DNA of 64,000 nucleotides from assembly GCA_948567375.1 (NCBI GenBank), contig OX419757.1, forward strand, positions 69,881,836 to 69,945,835. Reading direction: 5' to 3'. This DNA comes from Lunularia cruciata. Its lineage: Eukaryota > Streptophyta > Marchantiopsida > Lunulariales > Lunulariaceae. The notes under the pieces were generated by a model. It was given only the letters and a program-made list of their open reading frames with translations. It searched no databases and was not told the origin of the DNA. Numbering within the stretch: position 1 is the stretch's first letter; the number at the start of each line of letters is the position of its first letter. A program made the translations under genes and the position numbers. This document shows, piece by piece, positions 10,616 through 20,200 of this stretch.

Positions 10616-13429
10616 GTTGGCATTATGAGACCACAATGGTGGGGTTTGTGCTCAGCTGTCTCTCTGTTTTATTTAGAAACAGATCATCTATTTCTTCATT
10701 AAAACATTCAGACCATGCAATAAAAGATGATTAGGACAAGTAAGTTCGTGCATTATTGCTTATTTTATCATTGAATGGATTCATTTCTCATCTGATGTAT
10801 TCATTGTTTCAAATAAGACTTTTGCCCCAAAAATAATTTTGCTCCTCTCTTCTCTGCATGCTTCCATGGTTTTATTCTTGTAATTCCTTTTGTCACATTC
10901 ACACCCCTACTATCTATTATATCTTCACTTCACTCCCTTCATTTTGTCTCCTATCATACCCTTGAGCCTTCTTCAATGTCCACTTGGTCAAAGCCAATTA
11001 TATTGTCACTTCACCCCTTCATTCCATCTCCCTTCATACATACCCCGTCCCTTCACACCCTTGAGCCTTGTTTCATGTCCACCTACTCGATCCCTCAAAC
11101 CTTGCTCCAAGTCCAGCAATAATTGCCACCTCTATCTGTTCTTGTTCATGGGCTTTGGGTCTATCTGCTTCAAAATGTGAATGACTTTGTTAGAGTATTG
11201 ATCTCTGTTTAATCCCCCTCATTTTATTTATTGTTTGACAAGTCCCCATATCCAAATTGGACTGCCATTTATTGCTTCATTGTGCTTGTTTCATCCCTGT
11301 TTCTAGGACCTTGCTGACTCACCTCCGTCCATGTCATACTTATTGTTCATAGTTGCTGTTATGCCCAAGGTTTGCCGCTAACATTGTGTTTTTTACTGGT
11401 CTGTCTCATTCTGTTTATTAATAACCTTGTCCTAAGGTCCTCATCAACCTCCTTTGGTCTGCCACTCTCTGTTCATAGCATTCATTTCATCGTCATCTCT
11501 TGTACCATGCTGACTCACCTCCATCCATGTCAAACTTCTAGTTCTTGGTCACTATTCCACCCATGTTAGGCGTTTCTTTGTGACTCACCTTGTGGCATCT
11601 CAAAATGACTCCTATTCCCCGTCATGGGATTTATAGCTTTACCCATCCCTCTTTCATCTATACCTTACCTCTTCTATGTGGCATACATGGGGACTTCTTT
11701 GCATGGACATACCTTTTTCAGATCAATCTCTACATTGAACCTTATGCATACTTTCCCATTTTCTCTAGGAAGAATTGATTGATTCACAATTAGGATATGT
11801 TTACTCACTAGTCATTTCTCTACAAACCTTGACCCCATTCTGCAGCAGTTAAGGGCTTTGAGATTTCACCATATAGGGAATGTTTTGCATCTTCACCCCT
11901 TAAATGACTTTGTAGTTATTTACTTCATTTTCTCCCTACATAATGGCAAATGCTATGTGTGCAAAATGACATGTTTTGCTTTTCAATGCTTCCAACAACA
12001 CTACCCGCTTGGAAAAATCTCTCTTGATTCTTTGTTCTTCTGCTTTCAAATTTACTCCTTTGATGGCATTGATGGCCAAATTTGGGTCCCACAACTTCCA
12101 ATTGTTCCCTATGGTCAAGGTACCTCCAAGTACTTGCTTTAGATCTGTTTGTCCTTTTGGATCTGTCTCCTCAATTGTTGGACTCCTCAAGGGTACAACA
12201 TTTGTGGAAGAGCTTCTCACATTTACTTTTGGAGTCATATGAGAGTTAACACCCTTTTCCTCTCTGTTATCACACCTTCTGTTTCTTCTTCTTAGGATCT
12301 TTCTTCCCTTTCTACACTCCTTGTGGCCACCTCTCCCATTTCTTGTAGATATGCATACATAGACTACTTATGCCAAATTTCTCATCTTTTCATGATGTTT
12401 GACTTTGATACCTTCTATGATTCCTTTCTCACCCATTTTAGAGTTTGAAACTTGCTGCAGATCATTCATGTCCTTAAAACAACTCCTTCCATAGTTTTAC
12501 TTAGGATGGAGTCTGATATCACTACACTCCTCCAATGTCTCTTGCTTTTTCTCTCTCCATACCTCTAGAATCAAAGATCTTCTCCAAATATTTGTCCCAA
12601 TCTTATCATCTTCCCTTTTACCTCTAAGAAGATAGACAAAGCCCGTTTACAATCTTTGTTGTGGGACCTAGAAGTCTTACAGGTTTTACCTTCAGGTACT
12701 CCATTTACTATCCCCATTTTTGCTTTTAAGTATGGAAAATCTCTAGGATGGTTACACTTTAACTTTGCCTCACTATCACGTTAGTTATCAAATTTTTCTT
12801 CTCCTCCTTCTCCTTGAAATTGTCTTCATCATCCAAGTTTCATTAACCCTTCATATGGACATGTCATTACAGCTTTGCTTTAGATTTTACCTTCCTCCAC
12901 CATATCACTTCTCTTCTCCAAAGGAACCAAGGTGTGTATTTTTCCTACCTCTCCCTCCTCTACTTTCATTGCTATTCAAACTTGCATTCATAACTTTGCT
13001 CTTTCTTTTGAAGCAATCCTAGGCACCAAAGGTATTTTTGACCAATGGAAAGTCACACTTCTACAAAAGTCAAACTTTTACTCAATCTTCCTCCCATTTT
13101 GGATGATTTCAATTCTGTAGATCTGATTTCCTTTCCCCACATGATAGAAAACTTCTTACTCATTTCAAGTCCTATTTTATTATAACTTATATGGACAAGT
13201 GTCCTAAAACTTTTGTATTCATTCGTAGACAATTTTACATTCAAACTTACTTAACGAGCTTCATTCTCCTTCAGCTACCTATAAATACTCATTGATCCCT
13301 CAAACCTAGCTCTTACTTTCTCACCACAGTTTCAATACTTCTCAAGGATTTTGCACTTCCAAGGATTCTGAGAAACTACACTACTTGTGATGTGCTTGGA
13401 AATCTCATAAGTTTCTTGTTGTTCCTAGG
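10616..13429 (+). other. Decayed 5' internal region of the Penelope-like element
   Basis: There is no continuous ORF. A passage 'gctgactcacctcc.tccatgtca' is repeated near 11,310 and 11,510. The piece 11,620-11,740 recurs in the inverted copy at 9,440-9,545, which ties this region to the element. From about 13,150, frames with 'YMDKCPKTFVFICRQFYIQTY' similarity appear; I take these as the degraded RT N-terminal extension. No GIY-YIG endonuclease could be recognised. Confidence 0.5.
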
Positions 13430-14667
13430 TTCATTGTTGTAGGATACTCTACTTCATTATCTGAGCTTTCTCGCTTGCTTAGCTCCTTCTTCAAAGCACT
13501 TCTACCTTTTGCAAATGACCTCTGGAGGAATGAGTACTTACATGTGGGGTTGTTGATCAACTCTAGCTGGATCTTAGACGACTCTTCTGAGTTCCAATTT
13601 TACTTGAGAAGGTGCAAAGATTATGCAAGACAAGATCCTCTACTCCCCCAACCTCTAGTTTGCAGCAGACTCATGCCACTTTGGAGAAAGTTCTTTTTCA
13701 GAGTTTTGATTTCACCACCCTTTATACAAAGATCAACCTCCATGATCTCAAAACAAGGCTGTCCACTCTCATCAAATCTATTTTCCCTTATAGGTTCACT
13801 CTAAATCAGGAAATTGTGTTGCTTGTCAAGACCTCTACACTTGACTTCAAATATAGATGGCTTAAAAATAGAAACAATATCTCTCAATTGGCAAAAAACC
13901 TTAAATTAATGGTTGTTGATGAGGAATTGCTTATCTGTTGTATGTTATTCCTTTTTTATAACCTCTATATTGCTTTTGGGAACCAGCTCTTCCGTCAAGA
14001 GATTGGGATTCTTATGGGGACACCTTGTGTTGTCTTCATGGCCAACCTAGATTTCATACACAGATTACTAGATGCCAATGATGTTGCACTATTGCACAAC
14101 CTATCCCAAGTTTGTAGATATGTTGATGATATTTTTGTGGTAGGCTCAAGATTTGATTTCACATATCTCATGTATAAGGATGATGCTATGATAGGTGGTG
14201 GAATATATACTAGACTTTCTTATGAATTAGTCCAAAATAATGTTTGCACTCACTATGATTATCTCAACTGTTGCATCACACAAGACGACTTCAACATCTT
14301 TGTCTCTATCTATGATAAGAAAGAGCGGCCTCACTTTGCTCACATCAAGACAATCTTGCTCCCTCATGTTCTTTCTGATATTTCCTCCAATTGTAAATTA
14401 GGGATTATCAAATCAGAGTGTGTTAGATATAGACGTATATGTAATTCCAAAAAGTCATACCTTTCAGCTTGTAGTAAACTTATAGATAGTTTTGTCTCCA
14501 AAAATTACCCTCTTCACCCGATCCTAAAAAACTTTTATTATGTCTTACGAAAAGAAAACAATATCCATGGTTATCATGGGCTTTGTATCTATAGAGATTT
14601 GAGAACATGTGTTCTTTCTGCCAGGCAGGGAGCTCATTTTCAAGTCCACCAAAAAAATTTCCCTTAG
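13430..14667 (+). pseudogene. Penelope-like reverse transcriptase, frameshifted
   Basis: The N-terminal part reads 'STSLSELSRLL' and 'NDLWRNEYLHVG' in one frame (13,440-13,610). The main part continues in another frame from about 13,690, so at least one frameshift separates them. The second frame shows RT motifs in order: 'FDFTTLYTKI' (first catalytic Asp, nt ~13,705), 'FRQEIGILMGTP' (~14,000), and 'CRYVDDIF' with the YVDD catalytic pair (14,113-14,136). The late block 'YDKKERPHF ... GIIKSECVRYRRIC ... L..SFVSKNYP' is characteristic of Penelope-like and related telomerase-like RTs. It would copy element RNA by target-primed synthesis. The first Met of the second frame is not the real start. 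Confidence in an RT is high, and in the PLE class good. Confidence 0.8.
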
Positions 14668-14741
14668 ACTCATATACCATCTTGACTCCATGAAGTGTTA
14701 TATATATACTGAATACCATTATTTGAAAAAAAAAATTCCAT

Positions 14742-15745
14742 GTGGACTTTGATCATATGCTTATGGACATGTGGCCCACTTGGTCCTTCACTTCATACGA
14801 GGTTGAATTTCCCTCCATGCATTGCCCTTTCACGAGATGGCCTAAAAAAAAATTCAGTGCTCTTATTTGCTTCTCTGTCAGCCTTTGTTTCTCTTGCTTC
14901 ACTTGCCTAGTCCTTTCCTGTATAGCACTGAGCTTTCTTGCTCCCCACTCGTCCCTTCCTATGCAGCGTTGAGTTTTCTTGCGCAAATGTTTCTTGTTTC
15001 CCACTACTTCTGAGCGCACTTTAGGGGAGCAACCAAGTTTGCCTTGGCACTCATGAGTTTTCAAGCAAAAACTGGGTACGAGGGGTATTGACAATTGCTC
15101 AGCTACTTTGGCACTGCGTGAGGCAATGATGAAGTCAGAAGTGTTTTCATGGAGGCTTACTATGGCTGCCTTCTGCTTCCCTTACCTGTTTAGCATCTCA
15201 TGACTCTAGCGTCCATAGCGCTAGTTGTGATATTATTTATATCCTGTCCTCTTATGCTTTGCTCTCATTACACTTTAACACTTTGAACTATTTCTGCAAC
15301 CACCTCATCCAAGAACGCTTGTTTTGTTCCACTCCTCTATTCCCCAACTAATTCACACCATAGTATTTCCTTTTGCTCTTTGACTGCTTCCTACTTCGCA
15401 CTCTCTTGTCTACAGTGTTCCTAAGATACTCCAGCCCACGTTCTTCATCTTTGTTCACGCACTGCTTACTGGCAGGCTCTTACATCAAGTTCCTATTCCT
15501 CACTATCGTTGCATAGATGTTCTCAATCTCATGTTCTTTACTAGTCCATTGGTATCAGTCATTCTCAATTGGTTTCAATTGTGCTTTTGCAACAGGTTAC
15601 ATACTATCCATTCTACCTTAGGGCTTTAACACTACTCTAGCATTGTGATTCACATACATATTCCTTATCGATCATTTGCGCTTCATGAGTTATGGGTAAC
15701 CCGTTCCCAATACGACTTCTGTTCTCTTATCTCAATATATAGTTC
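14742..15745 (+). repeat. Right pseudo-LTR of Penelope-like element
   Basis: This is the collinear direct repeat of 9,598-10,615, starting about 75 bases after the RT stop. It ends with 'gcgcttcatgagttatgggt' followed by '..acttctgttctcttat..caatatat', the block that also recurs (reverse complement) many times at 0-8.5 kb. Confidence 0.75.
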
Positions 15746-16232
15746 ATTCGTCCAGTGTAAATTTTGGTTGGTATAAAATCTTTTCCCTATCGTCGGATGC
15801 ACCTCATATCAAACCCATTCGTGACGCTAAAGCTCGCCTTTGTGTTCGTCCGCATGATGTTAATCCAAATAAACAACGAGGTTAGTTCTCTCTACTTCCA
15901 GGTAGACATAAAATTTGATGGATGAAATTGACTTTGACGCTGAAGCGTTCACGTGTGTTTTAGTCACAATAGCTGCAACATGTTATACCCAGCTTGGCGA
16001 ATGCACTTTGTTTCTAGGTCTATGGCGATGGAGATGGAATTTTCTTCTTTGCATATTGAGTAACGGATAATAGAACACGTTGTAGACAACCCAATTGCAA
16101 AACCGGGTCTAACCTGACCTGACCTGACCTGACCTGACTGACTGACAGACATTTGAAATTAACGTATTGCGTAATGAAATAAAGAATCCGGTGTAAAACA
16201 CCCGGTTCCATGCCCGGGTCGTTTACAAAGAG
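15746..16232. other. Non-coding boundary between transposon and host island
   Basis: No gene is seen. Base composition changes here: CG dinucleotides become common ('ctatcgtcggatgc', 'cattcgtgacgc') compared with the repeats on the left. I take this as the edge of the host gene island. Confidence 0.5.
16109..16148. repeat. Pentanucleotide microsatellite (CTGAC)n
   Basis: The run 'aacctgacctgacctgacct' continues as further ctgac units and then 'tgactgactgac'. It is a simple tandem repeat of 5-bp, then 4-bp units. Confidence 0.85.
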
Positions 16233-16640
16233 TTGTATACATTTGACAGTGACATATTTAACTTCTTCATGACCTTCATATCAGTATGTAGTGGATGTCA
16301 CCATAATCCTCGCCCGGAAAGTTGTCTAGAACACATAAGCACTTATTCTTCTCATATGGACATGTTACTGAGCCTACGGAGAATGCAACTCCGACAGCAT
16401 GAGGATGATGAATACATCCGCTTAGAAGGTGACTCCTGGGCTGTGACGTCGGTGTCTCCGGTACCGTGCACTCTCCTCACTCTAATCGTCTTCCTACTGG
16501 GCAGGCCTTCGTTCAGAAAGCAACGTAGTTCTGAAATTGATACTGGCCAAATTGATGAAGCTATCACAGCCGACGACCATTTACATGAAGCAACCTTTGT
16601 CGACACCGTCAACTGCTCACACGCGAAGTCAGGTTCATGA
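16233..16640 (+). CDS. Possible small ORF, hypothetical
   Basis: An ATG-to-stop ORF of 135 codons lies in the CpG-containing host island, downstream of and convergent with the PNISR homolog. It has a Leu/Ile-rich stretch (about residues 82-90, 'TLLTLIVFLLG') that could be a membrane segment, and an acidic C-terminal part. I recognise no domain. The segment from 'ggtgac' (about 16,427) to 'ctgggcag' (about 16,506) would also fit a small GT-AG intron, so the ORF might be two exons or no gene at all. The antisense strand is also open over most of it. Without homologs this stays weak. Confidence 0.2.
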   Translation: MYTFDSDIFNFFMTFISVCSGCHHNPRPESCLEHISTYSSHMDMLLSLRRMQLRQHEDDEYIRLEGDSWAVTSVSPVPCTLLTLIVFLLGRPSFRKQRSSEIDTGQIDEAITADDHLHEATFVDTVNCSHAKSGS

Positions 16641-17256
16641 AAGAGAGGCTTCGTACAAATAAAAGAGAGCACTGCCACTCACTTAACTTGGCAAACGCTC
16701 TGATATTAGTATATTGGATGGTCCCAAAAGGACCGTAAAATTACAATGAACACCCTACTTACCTACGTCCATATGCTGCCACGTCACTACCTGCCTGAGC
16801 CTCATGACAAAACAATATAAGACCCACCTCTCACCCACTAAGTTGCAGACAGCAGTTGGAGTCATAATACCTACAATAGTCGGCACTAAAGGTGGCAGCA
16901 GCAGGAATCGTTGGTTCTGGATATCGACGCACTGCAGGGTCCGCTTTCCCAGATAACAAAGTATCACGCCTGGTGCGGACAGAGTAAGTCCGTACCCGTA
17001 CTGAAACTTGTGGTGTCAAAACTGCCCGTGTAAAGTAACAAATATAACCGTCTCAGCCGCAAAGTTGAATTTGTACCGACCCCACAGGTTGATCATCTAT
17101 GCCTGTCAACCTCATACAATATTTGACATTAATAACAATACGACAGTTGAGTACCAAGGTCAAGTAGCTTGTATTCTATGTACAAAAGGACAGATTTACG
17201 GCTAAAGTGAAATATGGTTTGTTTCATGTTCACGCAGAGTACTCAAAGGACCCATG
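16641..17256. other. Spacer and probable 3' region of the PNISR homolog
   Basis: No convincing gene is seen. It lies directly downstream of the minus-strand stop codon and should include the 3' UTR. I could not see one clear AATAAA signal on the minus strand close to the stop; plant polyadenylation signals are often degenerate. Confidence 0.4.
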
Positions 17257-17263
17257 TTAATCT

Positions 17264-20200
17264 TTAGCAACCATTCGTGTCCTGCCTGCAAATAAAACTT
17301 ATGGTGATGTTGCAAAATCAGGTGGCGCGCTTACCTATCGCTTTCACGAGAAGGAGAAGGGGAATGCCTGCGATGAGAATACTTGCTAGGAGGAGACCGT
17401 GAACGAGAGCGCGAGGATCGTCTAGAGATACACAATCATCATACTTGCCATGTAAGTCACACAACTCTTACTTAGATACACAACACTCTTAGTCCTTAGA
17501 AGAGTTACCCTGCCGGAGGGTACCTGCACAAAAAGCACTTGAAAAAGTACCATTATAGTTAAAGTTATTGAACAGTCAGGTCATGAACCTCAATCAAGAC
17601 CTGTTCTTTGCTGATTGATCGGAGAAGAGGCCCTTGATCTCTGGAGAGAACTGGATCTGACGTTTGGTGAAGTTTCAAGTTATGAATCATTAACAAACAA
17701 CGAGAAATCTTTGTGATCAAGTGAAGGCCCTGATTTAGTTTGCACACAACTCACTGTTCCCAGCCTCAAAGATTATAAGGACATGACTACACAAAAATAT
17801 GCGTGCTTGTTCATGGCACTACATTTCAAATTCAGCAGAGCTAAAGCGATGAGTTAACACGGCTTCTATGCAATCGGCCTTAGTGAGATATACTGAGTGC
17901 TGTCTACTTCACAACGGGTACAACAGACGAGTAGTTGTTCGAAGGAATTTCTACATCCATCTATAGAACTTCATACATAAGTAGGACATTATGAGCAACA
18001 GTAAAATACATGTCCTGTACGAGCTCGCCGGTGTACAGAGAGAGGAAAAAAATAATTATTTCTGCATTAGTAAAAGTAATTAGCTTCAGATGTTGACGGG
18101 CTCATTTTCGTGACCTAATGTGAAGTTCCGAAGACGAATAGTGCCCGAGCTAAGACATTCAATATTTCATTTTCGAGGCAGATGAGATCCATGATAGAGG
18201 TACCTAATGAAATATCTTCTGAACGAAATAACTCCAAAACCCGTTGTTATATATCCATGGTCACGTGGGAAAGCTTAATGTTTCATTTTCGTACGTTGCA
18301 TATAGGGAGAGCATGTTTAGATCCGTAGATACACACCTTCTTCTGGACCTCACAGGGGATCGAGAAACACTAGCTCGCCTGCTTGACCGCCCGAGCTTCC
18401 TGTAGAATGACATGCGAAAAAAATTACGTCTTGAGCACAAGGAATGGATGGAACTTTCGCTTGTGTAGGTTCAAGGAGCCAAGAAATGTATACACGAGAC
18501 TAAAGAACAGCTGTTATGTTACGGCCGGATGAATATCATGTAGCCAACCTTCTCCAAGTAGAAGTCACGACACATAATTACATGTCCAGGAGAAGAAACT
18601 GACCGTCAGTAGGTAACATATATTACAACCCTGACAGTACTCTACAAGCAGACAGCAATGCCTACACCAGGTTACGTTCCTTTCCAGACACCTTTATAAA
18701 CATGCAACGTTCAATTAATGGTTGGCCACACTAAAGTTTTGCAAGCCGGTATCTTGGTCACCTTTGCTTTGGACTTTTACTCCTGTCATCACCAGAGCTA
18801 CTTCCATGGCTGGAAGACGGACTTCTTCCTCTACTGCTTTCTGAGGAAGATCTTCGCTTGTTTCGTTTTGAGTCCCTTGAACTTTTTCGCTTCTCACGGC
18901 CTCTTTCACTGCGTTCCTTTTCGGATTTTCTTCTCTCTCTGTCATGAGTTCTCCCACGGTCTTTACCCTTTTCCAGTTTATATCTGTCTCGATCTGATCC
19001 ACGCTCAGATTCTCGGGCCCTTTCCTTCACAGAAGGTTTCTCAGAATCTTTGTCTCGTTCTTTACCTAGGGCCTTGTTCTCTCTACTCCTGTCCGCCTTT
19101 CCATCCTGCTCACGATCTCCATCCCGATGACGATTCTTGTGACGCTCATATTCCTTGCTCTCACCCTCAGCCTCTTTGACCTTTTTCACGGCTACATCAA
19201 TAATATCTATCCGTCCTTTCATAACCCCCGCGGACAATGATACACCAACTTCATCAGCCGACAGCACTTTACTGTCTTTGGTATGTCTCTCGTGTTTCAC
19301 GTCCGCTCTACTATGTTCTCTAGAGGCTACGATCCCCTGAGGCGGACCTGTACTAAAATCCCGTTCTTCCCGTTCCTCACCTTCTGCGTGGGCGTCCATT
19401 CCTTTCAATCGTCCACTTGAATTGCTGTGTCTACTATCCTTGGGATCGACATTGTGGGTCCGTGAACTTCCACTTCTCGTTGACCGCCCAGATAGATCGG
19501 CATCGACCTTGTCTTTACTTAAATGGTCAGAATTGGTAGTCAATCGTTCAGTCTCCAAGTGTCGGGCTCTCCTAGGGCTTCTGGCATCTTGCTCACTACT
19601 GTTGCTATCTTCATTAGAGCGCTTCCTTCCTTTGAAATCCGCTCTAGCGTCTCTTTTCTTCTCCTCATTCTCCACCACTTTATCGTGTACTCTGCCTTCT
19701 TTGTCCCTGGTCCTTTCCTTCTCCCTCTCCTTGCCCTTCTTATCTCCATCGAATTCTCGCTCTCGATCCGCCTCTTTTCCTTTCTTCTCCTTCCTCTCCT
19801 TCTCCTTGTCTTTCCTGTCACTTTCTCCATCTCTTCTGTCTTTGTCTCTTCCTGACTCACTGTCTTTCTTCTCCTTCCGGTCTGACTCCACACCGGAGAT
19901 GCCATCTCCTTCCCCACCCTTCCTTTCCTCGTATTTGCTCTCATTCCTGGAAACTCGAGATCGTTTCTGGTCAAACCTCTTCTCCTCTGTTTTGGCTCTT
20001 GGTTGCTGCGGGTCGCCGCTGTCTTCTACATCTGTAGATGCTGGAATCTGCTTCGGAGCACGTTCTCCATCTTCTTCGTCTGAAGCGTAAGTCGCAAGGC
20101 CAAGCACATTGCCAACAGGAGCTCCTGAGCTCATGCTGTCACTGTCATCTTCACTTGGTAACCTGCTCCTCTTCGCAGGCGCAACCAGTACCCTGGCTGG

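Larger units (their letters stand above)
9598..15745 (+). mobile_element. Penelope-like retroelement with direct pseudo-LTRs
   Basis: The element consists of a left pseudo-LTR (9,598-10,615), a decayed 5' internal part, a reverse transcriptase (13,430-14,667) and a right pseudo-LTR (14,742-15,745). The two pseudo-LTRs are collinear direct repeats, diverged by substitutions and small indels. Penelope-like elements (PLEs) characteristically carry such pseudo-LTRs and are often joined to a 5'-truncated inverted copy, as seen here at 9.0-9.55 kb. No GIY-YIG endonuclease is recognisable after the RT. Only ~75 bases separate the RT stop from the right pseudo-LTR, so the element may belong to an endonuclease-less lineage or one with the endonuclease elsewhere. 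The RT is frameshifted, so this copy is dead. Confidence 0.75.

Noticed and set aside
14480..14719. 79-codon minus-strand ORF over the PLE RT end
   Set aside because: Antisense shadow of the RT coding sequence; the + strand carries the RT motifs.
18758..18761. Stop codon directly after 'SPKQR' as the natural end of the PNISR-like protein
   Set aside because: The TGA overlaps a GT donor (ag|gtgacc), and the downstream RS exons join in phase, so it is intronic read-through.
19422..20090. 222-codon + strand ORF rich in Leu/Ser over the gene's exon 9
   Set aside because: It is the antisense shadow of the Lys/Glu/Arg-rich exon 9; long antisense ORFs are expected opposite such composition.
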